Source of the DNA: Tichowtungia sp964398915
Lineage (GTDB): Bacteria; Verrucomicrobiota; Kiritimatiellia; Kiritimatiellales; Tichowtungiaceae
Reading direction: 5' to 3'
Assembly (NCBI GenBank): GCA_964398915.1
Contig: CAYNOR010000008.1
Span: forward strand, 43,637 to 107,636
DNA: 64,000 nucleotides
Position numbers and translations under genes: made by a program. The notes beneath the pieces were generated by a model. The model had not been told where the DNA came from. It saw only the letters and a program-made list of their open reading frames with translations, and did not search any database. Positions 51,331 to 61,525 of this stretch are shown here, one piece after another; within the stretch, counting starts at the first letter, position 1, and every line of letters begins with the position of its first letter.

Positions 51331-54048
51331 ATGAAGACAAGACCGAGTTATTATGTTCTGAGTACGCATTGGGATCGTGAGTGGTATCAGCCGTTTCAGG
51401 ATTATCGCTACCGGCTGATCAAGCTGATGGATAAAACCATGGCCGCAATGGATTCCGGTGAGCTGCGCGGGCCGTTCTGCGCAGACGGGCAGTCGGTGGT
51501 TGCAGAGGATTATTTGGAAATCCGTCCGGAAAGACGCGCGGAGTTCGACCGGCTGGTGCAGGCGGGAAAGATCCGGCTCGGTCCGTGGTATGTGCAACCA
51601 GACGAGTTTCTGGTTTCCGGGGAATCGCTGGTGCGCAACATCCGTCTGGGCCGCGAAACGGCACGGGCACATGGAGGGGAGCCTTCGAATGCCGGTTTCA
51701 TTTGCGATCTGTTCGGCCACAATTCGCAGCTTCCGCAGATTTTTAACCGATTCGGAGTGCAAAGCGCACTGCTTTGGCGCGGGGTCAATCTGCACGATAA
51801 GCGGCACTTTATCTGGAAGGGCGCCGATGGCTCGGAGCTGGTGACCTACCGCTGGGGCGGCGGCGGGTACAGCGATTTTGCAATCCGCGTCCGCGAAGCG
51901 TTTAAGCCGAACAAGCCGTTTGACGAGGCGGAAAAACGGAAGCTGTTGGGCGACTATATTGCCCATGAATCCGGCTGCACGGAAGTCGATGCCCTGCTGC
52001 TGTTCGACGGCGGCGATCATCTGGAGTTTAATCCGCAGGCTTATGCCCTGGTGCGCGAAAAAATCGATGCCGGTGAAGTTGAACATGTGGATCTGGATCG
52101 CTACATGGAAAAGGTGCTGGCGCAGCGCGAAAAAATCACGGAAACCCGTACAGGCGAATTGCGTGAGCCAGGGCTCGAAAAAATCGGGAGCCTTGATACA
52201 ACAGAAATGATTCCGGGCGTGCTTTCCAGCCGGGTCTGGATCAAGCAGCGCAATGCGAATTGCGAGACCCTGCTCACGCGCTGGGCGGAGCCGTTCAGTG
52301 CCTTCGCCGGACAAAGTGCCGCCATGGAATATCCGCAGGGATTCCTGAATACCGCATGGAAGTGGCTGATCAAAAACCATCCGCACGACTCCATCTGCGG
52401 ATGCTCGATTGATCGCGTGCATGAGGATATGAAATTCCGCTTCAGCCAGTGCGAGCAGCTCGGGGAGCGGCTTACCTTCGAGGCGACGATGAAGATTGCC
52501 TCGAATGTCGCCGGGGAGATCGGAGAAAAGGAGCTGCGTGTCACGGTGTTTAATCCGGATGTGCAGCCATTCAGCGGGACCACAGAACTGGTGCTGGAGA
52601 TCCCTAAGACCTGGCCGAACTTCTTTGAGTTTTTCGGTTATGAAACCAAGCCGTCCTTCCGGATTTTTGCCGCCGATGGCCGTGAGCTGCCCTATCAGCG
52701 CCTCGCCCAAAAGAGCGACTGCATCAAGAAGCGTGCGCGCGCCATGCATTTCCCGGAAGCTTGGCAGACGACCGATGTCACGGTTTCCCTGCCATTAGAA
52801 ATCCCTGCCTGCGGATACACTACGCTTTGCGTCCGCGCCGGTGAGGCGGAACAGAATCAGGGCGTCCGCTCGGCGGAACGCACCCGCCACTTTGAGCATA
52901 AGGGCCTGGCGGTTTCTGCGACCGGGATGCAGAACAACCATCTGCGGGTTGAGGTTCAGTCAAACGGCACCCTGAAGCTGACCGATCTGAAAAACGGCGT
53001 CGTCTATGAAAATCTGCTGACCATAGAAAATACGGCGGATATTGGTGACGGGTGGTATCACGGAGTTGCGGTGAACGATCAAACCTTCGTTTCCACGGCC
53101 TGCTCTGCGGATGTCTCTCTGGTGCATAACGGTCCGTATTTGACAACCTTCAGAATCCGCACCGTGATGCGCGTGCCGGATGAGTTTGATTTTAAAACCA
53201 TGCGTCGCTCTGAAAACTTCAAGGAACTGATTGTGGACAGTTTGGTTTCGTTGCGTCCGGAATCAGAGAGCGTTGAGGTGCAGACCCGGATCACAAATCA
53301 GATCAAGGATCACCGCGTGCGGGTGCTCTTCCCGAGCGGTTGCGCCGGAGCGGCAACCTGTCTGGCCGACAGTCAGTTCGATGTGGTCGAACGCAAGATT
53401 GCGTTGCGCGAAGATCGTCATCTCTACAAAGAGCTCGAAGTGGAAACCAAGGCCCAGCAAAGCTGGACCGCCGTGCATACGCAGGGGCGGGGTCTGGTGG
53501 TGGTCAGTAAAGGACTGTTGGAATCGACCGTACGTGATCTGGAAGACTGTCCGGTCGCGCTGACACTGTTCCGCAGCACGCGGCGCACTGTGCTGACCGA
53601 CGGCGAGCCGGAAGGGCAACTGCTCAACCGCGAGCTGATATTTGATTACCGGATTCGTCCGCTCTCCGGCGCTCCGGACCGTGCGGCTCTTTGCACGGAA
53701 GGCCAGCGGCTGGCCGCCGGCCTGCGCAGAGTGCAGTTGCAAACTGCCGATCTCGAAATGTACCGGTCTGCTGAAACCCTGCCGGCGGAACAGAGCTTCA
53801 TGCAAATCGATGGCGCGGTGGTGGTGACGGCCACGCAACAAACCGCCGCCGGGTTCGAGGTGCGTCTGTTTAACCCAAATCCGGATGCAGTTCCTGCCAC
53901 GATCCGGTTCAACGCGCAGTGGAGGCCGGCAACGGTTCAGCGGGTTAATCTGGAATCTGTTCGGTGCGGGGATGCAACACCTGTCAAAAAAGGGGATTAT
54001 GGGCTGAGCATAAAGCCTAAAGAGATCGTGACGCTCTGCTTTTGTTGA
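51331..54048 (+). CDS. GH38 alpha-mannosidase-like protein 2 with intact nucleophile
   Basis: A 905-residue GH38 protein. STHWDREW carries the zinc ligands, the nucleophile aspartate is D126 in GFICDLFGHNSQ, and HPHDSICGCSID gives the third zinc ligand. The C-terminal beta domains follow. It should hydrolyse alpha-mannosidic bonds with retention of configuration. No signal peptide. It closes the operon that begins with GH38-1 and is followed by a 24-base GC-rich hairpin. It is about 30-40 residues shorter than GH38-1. Confidence 0.9.
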   Translation: MKTRPSYYVLSTHWDREWYQPFQDYRYRLIKLMDKTMAAMDSGELRGPFCADGQSVVAEDYLEIRPERRAEFDRLVQAGKIRLGPWYVQPDEFLVSGESLVRNIRLGRETARAHGGEPSNAGFICDLFGHNSQLPQIFNRFGVQSALLWRGVNLHDKRHFIWKGADGSELVTYRWGGGGYSDFAIRVREAFKPNKPFDEAEKRKLLGDYIAHESGCTEVDALLLFDGGDHLEFNPQAYALVREKIDAGEVEHVDLDRYMEKVLAQREKITETRTGELREPGLEKIGSLDTTEMIPGVLSSRVWIKQRNANCETLLTRWAEPFSAFAGQSAAMEYPQGFLNTAWKWLIKNHPHDSICGCSIDRVHEDMKFRFSQCEQLGERLTFEATMKIASNVAGEIGEKELRVTVFNPDVQPFSGTTELVLEIPKTWPNFFEFFGYETKPSFRIFAADGRELPYQRLAQKSDCIKKRARAMHFPEAWQTTDVTVSLPLEIPACGYTTLCVRAGEAEQNQGVRSAERTRHFEHKGLAVSATGMQNNHLRVEVQSNGTLKLTDLKNGVVYENLLTIENTADIGDGWYHGVAVNDQTFVSTACSADVSLVHNGPYLTTFRIRTVMRVPDEFDFKTMRRSENFKELIVDSLVSLRPESESVEVQTRITNQIKDHRVRVLFPSGCAGAATCLADSQFDVVERKIALREDRHLYKELEVETKAQQSWTAVHTQGRGLVVVSKGLLESTVRDLEDCPVALTLFRSTRRTVLTDGEPEGQLLNRELIFDYRIRPLSGAPDRAALCTEGQRLAAGLRRVQLQTADLEMYRSAETLPAEQSFMQIDGAVVVTATQQTAAGFEVRLFNPNPDAVPATIRFNAQWRPATVQRVNLESVRCGDATPVKKGDYGLSIKPKEIVTLCFC

Positions 54049-54090
54049 CGCGGGACGTTGAACATAGCGGATCTTGTTGAGGTTATCGAA

Positions 54091-54114
54091 AGAGGGCGGG
54101 CTGTCCCGCCCTCT
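54091..54114. terminator. Strong GC hairpin after the GH38 operon
   Basis: AGAGGGCGGG-CTGT-CCCGCCCTCT is a perfect 10-base-pair stem between convergent genes. It lacks a T-run, so it may be a bidirectional barrier rather than a classic terminator. Confidence 0.6.
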
Positions 54115-54181
54115 GGCAATGTTCCAATGTCTGGAAAATCTCTATCCGCTTTTGCCAACCCTTGGAAGAAAAAGGAGAGGG

Positions 54182-55048
54182 CTATTTCTGAAGTGTCCGC
54201 CGGTATTCGGTCGGGGTGATGGCGGTGAATTTGCGGAAGAGGGTGGCGAAGTGCTGGCTGGAGGAAAAGCCTAGATCGAGGGCGATGTGGGTGATGCTTT
54301 TGTCCCGATCGGCCAGCAGGGTTTTGGAAAATTCAATCTTCCGGCCAAGAATATATTCGTAGGGCGGGGTTCCGATCTCTTTCTTGAATACCGCTTTGAA
54401 GCGGGACTCCGAGAGAAAAACCGCTGCGGCAAGGTCCTCGATCCGTATCAGTTCACTCAAATGCTCTTCGATGTAGTTTAATGCGTTCAGGGTGTTTTTT
54501 CTGACTGGCGGGGTGGCGGCTTTCTGTTCGGAATCAACCAGCGTATGAAGGATTTGAATTAGCGCGCTTTGCGCCAGTAACCGGCTGTAGGGCAGGTTGC
54601 TTTGATAGGCAGAAAAGAAATCGTGTATCGGTTTTTTCAGGGCGTTGCCGACCGGGAAATGGCGCAGGCGGATTTTGCACAGCGCGGTCAGCAGCTCGCG
54701 TGCTTCGCGGCTGCGCAGGCCGAGGAATGACGGGCCGGGACGCGTAATATTCACACCGATCCAGTAAAAGGTTCGGCGCTCTTCCGGGTGTCCGCCGGTA
54801 CAATGCTCCTCATCCGGAAAGGTGATGAAGACATCTCCGCCCTTCACCCGGTGTTCATGACCATCCACCGCATAGGTGACCGCTCCTTTTTCGACATAAA
54901 CCAGTTCCAGTGTGCCGGGATGGGTATGGACGTGAAGGGGAGTTTCTGCGGTTGAGAGCACACATTGGCCGAAGTGAGTGAGATCAGGAATAAAATCCTC
55001 CGCTTCTTCAATATAAAGCCGTTGCCGCAGATCGGTGATGATTTTCAT
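54182..55048 (-). CDS. AraC-family regulator with cupin domain, second
   Basis: A 288-residue AraC protein. The cupin part reads TPLHVHTHPGTLELVYVEKGAVTYAVDGHEHRVKGGDVFI. The C-terminal helix-turn-helix motifs are RIEDLAAAVFLSESRFKAVFKKEIG and SITHIALDLGFSSSQHFATLFRK. It lies between the GH38 operon and URO-D-like 3 and is divergent from the latter by 86 bases, so it most likely controls that gene. Effector unknown. Confidence 0.85.
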   Translation of the reverse strand: MKIITDLRQRLYIEEAEDFIPDLTHFGQCVLSTAETPLHVHTHPGTLELVYVEKGAVTYAVDGHEHRVKGGDVFITFPDEEHCTGGHPEERRTFYWIGVNITRPGPSFLGLRSREARELLTALCKIRLRHFPVGNALKKPIHDFFSAYQSNLPYSRLLAQSALIQILHTLVDSEQKAATPPVRKNTLNALNYIEEHLSELIRIEDLAAAVFLSESRFKAVFKKEIGTPPYEYILGRKIEFSKTLLADRDKSITHIALDLGFSSSQHFATLFRKFTAITPTEYRRTLQK

Positions 55049-55134
55049 GTTTATAATCGTACTGTGAGCTTAAATGAACGCAATCTTATTTTGAATTTGG
55101 CAGGATAACCGGATTCTTACTAAAGGAGTTGGGC

Positions 55135-56133
55135 ATGACATCAAGAGAACGGGTTTATCAGACATTGAATTTTAAGAACCCAGAGCGTGCGCCGCGTCAG
55201 TTGTGGGCGTTGCCGTGGGCGGAATTTAATCTGGGTGCGGAGCTTAAGGCGATTCGGGCGGAATATCCCGACGATATTGCACATCCGCCGGTTGTGCTGG
55301 CGGAACCATCCCGGGCCATCGGCGATGCGTATACGGTCGGGCAGTACACCGATGACTGGGGTTGCGTGTTTGAGAATATTCAGGCGGGGATCATCGGCGA
55401 GGTGCGCAATCCGATCGTAAAAGATTGGGAGGCGGATCGGGACAAGGTGCACATTCCTATCGAGTGGCTTCGTTTTGATGCCGGGCTGGTCAATGAGTTT
55501 TGTGCTGCAACAGATAAGTTTGTGCTGACGGGATGCTGTCCGCGTCCGTTTGAGCAGATGCAATTTATTATGGGTACGGCAAATATGTATGTGGAGCTGA
55601 TGGATCCGTCGGATGCCTTTCTGGCGTTTATGAAGGAGTTGCATGCGTTCTACTGTGAGCTGGCAGAGAAATGGATGACGGAGACAAATGTCGATGCCCT
55701 GTTTTTCATGGACGACTGGGGTTCGCAGAACGATCTTCTGATCAGTCCGGAATTGTGGTGCAAATATTTCAAGCCGCTGTACCGCGACTATATTGAGATT
55801 GCGCATCGGAACGGCAAAAAGGCATTCATGCATTCCGATGGTAATATTTTAAAGATCTACCCGCACCTGATCGATCTGGGTCTGGATGCGATCAACTCGC
55901 AGATCTTCTGTATGGGAATTGAAAAGCTGGCGCCGTTTGCCGGGAAGATCACGTTCTGGGGTGAGATGGATCGGCAGCACCTGCTGGTCAATGCTTCACC
56001 GGAAGAGGTGGCTGCTGCGGTTGAAAAGGTTCGGACGGTGTTGTGGAAAAACGGCGGGTGCATTGCGCAGTGCGAATTCGGCCCCGGCGCCAAACCGGAA
56101 AATGTACGGCAGGTTTTTGAGTCGTGGGCATAA
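55135..56133 (+). CDS. Uroporphyrinogen-decarboxylase-like protein 3
   Basis: A 332-residue URO-D superfamily protein started at ATG 55135, with AAAGGAG six to seven bases before it. The TSRERVYQTLNFKNPERAPRQ start is typical. In place of the HxC motif it has MHSDGNILKIYPHL, and the end reads CIAQCEFGPGAKPENV. It therefore differs from both other paralogs at the metal-site positions. It is monocistronic, divergent from the AraC gene. Function unknown; association with glycan genes is the main clue. Confidence 0.78.
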   Translation: MTSRERVYQTLNFKNPERAPRQLWALPWAEFNLGAELKAIRAEYPDDIAHPPVVLAEPSRAIGDAYTVGQYTDDWGCVFENIQAGIIGEVRNPIVKDWEADRDKVHIPIEWLRFDAGLVNEFCAATDKFVLTGCCPRPFEQMQFIMGTANMYVELMDPSDAFLAFMKELHAFYCELAEKWMTETNVDALFFMDDWGSQNDLLISPELWCKYFKPLYRDYIEIAHRNGKKAFMHSDGNILKIYPHLIDLGLDAINSQIFCMGIEKLAPFAGKITFWGEMDRQHLLVNASPEEVAAAVEKVRTVLWKNGGCIAQCEFGPGAKPENVRQVFESWA

Positions 56134-56539
56134 AATAAAGCAGCCTGCTATAATACGAGATTAACCTGAAGAATATTCTAACCACACAATACCCGGCGCA
56201 ACAAAGCCGCAACCAAAAATTTTATCCGCAGATGAACGGGCATCACCGATTATCGCAGATGAGAGGTCCGTTAATTTTTAATCTGCGCCCATGCGGAAAT
56301 CTGTGGAAAAAAACTGTTGAGTAGAAAATGTCGTCAGGAAAACAAGAAATCAGTGGATAGTAGTACAAAACTCAAGGAACCGATTCTCCGTGTTTTTCTT
56401 CCTGTATTCCGTGGTTCAACCAATACGAATCAAGTTGATGGTGTATAATACGGTTCGATCCGGTTCTTGCCCCCGAAACGGCTTGTCTGCCAAGTTGCTG
56501 TTCTGTCATACTGCCCGTTATAAAATAGAGGAGTTAATG
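56134..56539. other. Intergenic region before the large lipoprotein
   Basis: About 400 bases without a gene. It contains extragenic repeat sequence of the TTATCCGCAGATGAA type and TATAAT at 56444-56449, which could be part of a promoter about 95 bases upstream of the next gene. A longer ORF in frame with the next gene begins here at 56390, but it has no signal peptide or ribosome site. Confidence 0.45.
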
Positions 56540-59500
56540 ATGCGCAAAACGGTGCTTTTGATTTTGTTGAGCGGGCTACTTGCCGGTTGCGGTGTGGCGG
56601 AAGCGAGTCGCAGGATGGCGAAGCCGATTGTGGTGATGGATTTCGTCGCAAAGCGGCAGGCGTTGAATCCTGATGATCCGGCGGCCCTGCGGCGGCACTA
56701 CGACGAGGTTCTGCTGGCAACCTGTCTGCAAGGTCTGGTGAACCGGGATGAGTCGCAACTGTTTGTCCGTTACAACGCCGCACCCGACGACTTCTGGTTT
56801 CAGAAGATGACCGAAGACGGGGGTTGGGTTGCGGGAAGAAAGATCGAACGTATTGGCACCGTGGCGGATTTGCTGAAAAAGTTTCCTGCCGCCGCCAAGG
56901 GACTGATCGTGTGGGACGAACGTGTGCCTGCGACGATGAATGTTGCGGCTACGGTGGCAGGCATCGAGAACCTGCTGGCCGTGCGCTTCGATGAATCCGC
57001 CGGTTCGCTGTATCAGGAATTAACCTCCGGCAACGATCGGATCAAGATTACGCAACGATTGCTGACGGACGATGGCCGCCCGCTCTTTACGGGGCAGGGA
57101 AGCGTGCCGGGAACAACCCACGCCACGACCGGAAGCTCGAAGAATGATGCGTACATCTGGCTGATCGAAAACTACATCAAGCCGGGCAGGACCAACCCGC
57201 GCATGCTCGGGTATTATATCGACGGATTCTGGCTGAAATGCAGGAAGGCTTCGGCTCTGCAAAACCATACGCTGAACAATCTCGATTACCTCATCGCCAA
57301 TCGCTGTGCAATCGTCGACTTGAACGTCTGGGAGGATGAGTCGCCCGTGGATGACCCCGCGCAGGCCCCCGGAACAGATCTGAAGACCCTGCGGGAAGTG
57401 ATGGTAGCCTGCGTCACCGGTACGAAGACAAACGAAATAATCGCCGTTTTCGGTTTTCCGCCGTGGGCCTTCAAATACACCGACTCCGCAGGCGCCGGAG
57501 GCAAGCACGGCGCGGTGGCCACCGAATGGAAATTCGCCGAGATCATGACGGCCTACAATGCCTATATGGACGCCGATGCGCTAGGCTACTCTTCGTTTCC
57601 TAACGCGTCGTTCTATCAGCATTATCAGGTGCCGGAGGTGGTCAAGCAGGATGCCGAGCCGACACGGGAAAAACTGATTGAGAAGGGCGTTCTGGATCAG
57701 GATGGAAAGCTACTGCCAGTTAACTATTATGCCCATTATCAGGGCGATTTCGATGCGGCGGCCTGGGTCTACTGGCATTTCCCGAAAATCTGGGATGATT
57801 CTGCGCGCGGCACTCTGCCGCTTACCTGGGCGATCAATCCAACGCTGGCAAAGCGGTTTCCTTTCGGTATGCACTATATCCGCAAAACCAGCAAACCGCA
57901 GGAAGTGTTTGTCGCCGGTGAGGGCGCAGGCTATCTCAATCAATCGCTCCTGCAGGCACCGCGCCCGGCCCCGCACTTACCGGATGCGATGGATCTTTGG
58001 GTTGCGCATAGCAAAAAGTGGTACACGCAGTGGGACGTGCAGGTAACCGGCTTTAATATCGACGGCAATACGCCGGCGTTCAACGAGCGCTCGTTTGAGG
58101 CCTATAAAACCTTCTCGCCGGGCGGAGTCGGACTCCACCAGGCGTCGTCGGCTTTCGGTATGCGCAAGGGGGTGCCGTTCATACGCATGACCACCGATCT
58201 GCCGGGTAGCGGGGGCGATGCCGACATGGGGCAGACCGTGGAGGCCGTGCGCAATTTTTTCCGGCCGGATATAACCAACTTTCTGCTCTTCCGTTCCATC
58301 CTGCAAAGTCCCTCCTATTACGCCGAGATACAGCGGCGTTTGCAGGAACCCGGCAATCTGCCGAACAAGCTGGTGGATGTGCCGACGCTGATGTGGCTGA
58401 TCCGCGAGTATGATAACAATCCTGAATATCAGCAGGCGCACAAGTCCTATGCGAACCAAAAGACAGTGACGGCGACTCCGGATACTTCTGCCGGACTGCA
58501 TCGGAGTGCTTCGGGCGACGGGGTTGCGGTTATTGCCGAAGAGCAGGGGATAAAGGGTTGGCGGATCGATGGATCCGGACGGGCATACTTCCTATATTTT
58601 GCCGTGGCGGAGGATTTTGCCAAATCGATTGGTGCAGCGGGTGTTACCGTAAAGGTGACCTATCTGGACCAGGCTCGCGGCAAAATCGAAATGCAGTATG
58701 ATTCCCGCGACAAGGCCGCCCCGGCGAGCGGTGCCTATAAATCGGCAGCTGATGTGATTACGACTGGATCGGGTGAATGGAAAGTTGCCGAGTTTGTGCT
58801 GCTCGATGCGCTTTTCAGCTCCCGTCAGAACGGCTCCAGCGATTTCCGCCTGAATACTGGCGGCAAGCCGCTGACAGTCCGTTCGGTAGAAGTATCAATC
58901 CGGAGCAATCCGCGCGAATCGGACCCGGACGCACCGATCTTCACCTATCCGCTGCACACCGATGGCGGACTCATCTATGATCCGCTCCGGCGGGAGGCGG
59001 AGAAGACCGGACAGCTCGCCCGCTATGCGGATGCATCAACCGTTGAGCGCGTTGTGCGCTCAGGCAGGATGGAAGCCCGATTCCAGGTACCGGTCGGTGC
59101 GCGCGCCTACGATACCGTGCCGGTTTCCTATATCCTGAAAAACACTTCAGATACCGCCTCCGGCCCGGTACATGTCTCGGCGACCGCATTCGAGGAGCCC
59201 GTACGGCGCGCTGGACGCGATCTGGCCGACCTTTCGCTGCCCGCGGACCTCGGCGTGCAGATGGATTTTCTCGGCTCGGTCACGGCGGATCTGCGCGGGG
59301 ACCCGCGACACCTCATGGCTGCGGATTTATCGGATAAGCCGGCAGCCAAATATCCGAACTACGACGCCAAACCGCTCGTGCGCTCAGGGACGGTGGAGGC
59401 GGGCGATCTCGTCTGGTTCCGTTTCCGGCTCACCAATACCGGTAATACCATTCTCGATCCGGAGGGCGTGGGCGCTTTTTTCCTCAAGCCCGACCTCTCA

Positions 59501-61525
59501 CGACAGAAGGCCGACGGCACATGGGAAAGTACCGGGATTGCCTACAACCGCTACGTGCGGATTCTGGATTATCTTTACCCCGGCGAAAGTACCGAGGTGT
59601 GGTTCAACTTCAGGAGCAGCGACAAAGAGACACCCCAGGGGTTCGGCCTTGTGCCCGGGCGCTACCGCATCGGCATCAACGCACTGGCCCGTTTTGAACG
59701 GGAATACGACTGGCTCGTCAACATCTGGGAGGGAAGAACGGTGGCACGCGCGGAGTGGGATTTCACTGCGGCCGGTGAGCCGCTTGCGACCGAGCCGGAG
59801 CCGGTACGGATGATGCTTGAAAACCTGGGCGGCGGGCCGCGACTGAATAAATGGCTGCATACGTTCGAGGAGTTCATGACGGCGTTTGACAGCCACCTCG
59901 CGGGGCTGCCCCCCGGGGGAGAAGTGCGAGGCACCCTGCACTTGCAGGTCGCCCCTTGGACGAAAGAAATCGTGGTGAAGATGCTGGCCGGCAACCCGCC
60001 GCAAGTGGCCACAGCCGCTACGCCGGCGGCCATCACCACCGAAACGCTGCCGGTCGCCTTCCGGCCGACGGCGAAGAACCTTGTTTGGAAAAACGGACGC
60101 TGGCAGCCGATGGTCGTGACCCAGACGATGGCCGACATGCGAAGCAACATCCAGCTCGGGCCTGACGTAGCGGAAACCCTGCGCAGGGATCGGGCCTTGA
60201 TGGAGGAGAGCGGGATCACCAGCGTCACCACCACCGGTATGCCATGGCTTTATGAGTTCATCCGGTTTCCCTACATTTACAGCCAGCCGACGCCGGTCTC
60301 GAATCAAAACGGCGACGCCTGGAAATTTTTTCTCGATCTGGCACGTGCGGACGGGATGCCGGTGGAAGGGTGGGGAAATTATCCATTTGCCCGTATGACG
60401 ATTGGTGAGATTGCTTCCTGGCTCACGGGGAAACCATTCCCGCTCAATGCCGCGCAGCCGATGGAGGCCAGCCATGTTGATCCAAAACTACCGGAAGCTA
60501 ACGCGCTCGTCTGGCTCTATCATTATGAGCGCTGGGGTGACCTATTCAGCCGCAACGCGGCCGGGCAAACGCCGTTTTCCGTTGAGGACACGCGCGGATG
60601 GCTGCGTATGGACGTGCATATCCGCTACCCGCACGGTCCGGCATTCATCGCCAGGTTCCGCGAATGGGCAAAAGCAAAATACTCGAATCTAGAAAATCTC
60701 AATACCGCCTGGAATTCCGCGTATTCCACCTGGGAGGAAATCGATCCCGAGCGCGGCCAGATCAAAAACCAATGGGACCACCGCTGGGAGTATTCCGACT
60801 CGAACAACCCGTTCCATGACTGGTCGCCCGCGCTGGCAGATTTCGACCGGTTCCGCACGGAAGTGCGCGTGGAGAATTACGAGAGGACTCTCTCCCTTCT
60901 CCGCGAGAAGGTTCCTTCTTCTGCACTCACACTTCGTACGGAAGGCTCAAATGTGCTGGTCGCGGGAATCGATCCCTCCAGCCCGAACCCGCATCTTCGT
61001 CATGTGTATTACAACCAGCGGCGCAATGCCATGATCGCGGAAATCCTCCAGAAGTCCGGCGTGCTGGCCTATCATTCCGATTACACCACGCTGCCCTACA
61101 CCCCGTCTGAGGTGCGCGAGCTCACTGCGGCTGCCGTCAAGCAGGGAGTCACCCCCGCATGGCTTCCACAGTTCGACCACATGCGCGATATCGCGCTCAA
61201 CGAACGCTACGGCACGGATGACTACCAGCGCGCTTTCAACGCGGATCGACCGGTCAAAGCCGCCATGCTGCATGTACTCACCGCCGTTTATCCCTGGTGG
61301 CAGGCGATGGCGGAAGAGGGCGGCGTGCCTGGCATACTCTGGGCGGACTACGAGTGCGACGGGTTTGTGACCGCAACGCAGTCCCGCGAAATGAAGCTCT
61401 TCAAAGAGCGCCTCGCCACATCCACCGCCGCGACGGATGTCCGCAAAGCGATCGAGGCCTTTCCGCCACCGCCGCCTAATCCTGAAAGCGCCGCCAAGCG
61501 CAGCTTTGACAATGTCAACCCATGA
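56540..61525 (+). CDS. Large bimodular lipoprotein: GxGYxYP-type domain plus GH42-like domain
   Basis: A 1661-residue exported lipoprotein started at the ATG at 56540 behind GAGGAG; the signal MRKTVLLILLSGLLAGC has a lipobox cysteine (C17). Residues about 30-620 resemble GxGYxYP-type putative glycoside hydrolases (LVNRDESQLFVRY, AINPTLAKRFPFGMHY, VFVAGEGAGYLNQSLLQ). The middle part is beta-sandwich-like (about 650-1100). The C-terminal 450 residues resemble a GH42/GH5-type barrel (FREWAKAKYSNLENLNTAWN, LWADYECDGFV). It probably acts on an extracellular or periplasmic polysaccharide. It overlaps the sulfatase start by four bases, so the two are coupled. Confidence 0.75.
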   Translation: MRKTVLLILLSGLLAGCGVAEASRRMAKPIVVMDFVAKRQALNPDDPAALRRHYDEVLLATCLQGLVNRDESQLFVRYNAAPDDFWFQKMTEDGGWVAGRKIERIGTVADLLKKFPAAAKGLIVWDERVPATMNVAATVAGIENLLAVRFDESAGSLYQELTSGNDRIKITQRLLTDDGRPLFTGQGSVPGTTHATTGSSKNDAYIWLIENYIKPGRTNPRMLGYYIDGFWLKCRKASALQNHTLNNLDYLIANRCAIVDLNVWEDESPVDDPAQAPGTDLKTLREVMVACVTGTKTNEIIAVFGFPPWAFKYTDSAGAGGKHGAVATEWKFAEIMTAYNAYMDADALGYSSFPNASFYQHYQVPEVVKQDAEPTREKLIEKGVLDQDGKLLPVNYYAHYQGDFDAAAWVYWHFPKIWDDSARGTLPLTWAINPTLAKRFPFGMHYIRKTSKPQEVFVAGEGAGYLNQSLLQAPRPAPHLPDAMDLWVAHSKKWYTQWDVQVTGFNIDGNTPAFNERSFEAYKTFSPGGVGLHQASSAFGMRKGVPFIRMTTDLPGSGGDADMGQTVEAVRNFFRPDITNFLLFRSILQSPSYYAEIQRRLQEPGNLPNKLVDVPTLMWLIREYDNNPEYQQAHKSYANQKTVTATPDTSAGLHRSASGDGVAVIAEEQGIKGWRIDGSGRAYFLYFAVAEDFAKSIGAAGVTVKVTYLDQARGKIEMQYDSRDKAAPASGAYKSAADVITTGSGEWKVAEFVLLDALFSSRQNGSSDFRLNTGGKPLTVRSVEVSIRSNPRESDPDAPIFTYPLHTDGGLIYDPLRREAEKTGQLARYADASTVERVVRSGRMEARFQVPVGARAYDTVPVSYILKNTSDTASGPVHVSATAFEEPVRRAGRDLADLSLPADLGVQMDFLGSVTADLRGDPRHLMAADLSDKPAAKYPNYDAKPLVRSGTVEAGDLVWFRFRLTNTGNTILDPEGVGAFFLKPDLSRQKADGTWESTGIAYNRYVRILDYLYPGESTEVWFNFRSSDKETPQGFGLVPGRYRIGINALARFEREYDWLVNIWEGRTVARAEWDFTAAGEPLATEPEPVRMMLENLGGGPRLNKWLHTFEEFMTAFDSHLAGLPPGGEVRGTLHLQVAPWTKEIVVKMLAGNPPQVATAATPAAITTETLPVAFRPTAKNLVWKNGRWQPMVVTQTMADMRSNIQLGPDVAETLRRDRALMEESGITSVTTTGMPWLYEFIRFPYIYSQPTPVSNQNGDAWKFFLDLARADGMPVEGWGNYPFARMTIGEIASWLTGKPFPLNAAQPMEASHVDPKLPEANALVWLYHYERWGDLFSRNAAGQTPFSVEDTRGWLRMDVHIRYPHGPAFIARFREWAKAKYSNLENLNTAWNSAYSTWEEIDPERGQIKNQWDHRWEYSDSNNPFHDWSPALADFDRFRTEVRVENYERTLSLLREKVPSSALTLRTEGSNVLVAGIDPSSPNPHLRHVYYNQRRNAMIAEILQKSGVLAYHSDYTTLPYTPSEVRELTAAAVKQGVTPAWLPQFDHMRDIALNERYGTDDYQRAFNADRPVKAAMLHVLTAVYPWWQAMAEEGGVPGILWADYECDGFVTATQSREMKLFKERLATSTAATDVRKAIEAFPPPPPNPESAAKRSFDNVNP

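Noticed and set aside
51325..52749. 474-codon ORF antisense to GH38-2
   Set aside because: GH38-2 has all family motifs on the plus strand; the other frame has no coherent domain.
56390..56539. Start of the large lipoprotein 50 codons upstream
   Set aside because: The upstream extension has no signal peptide or ribosome site, while ATG 56540 follows GAGGAG and gives a lipobox signal.
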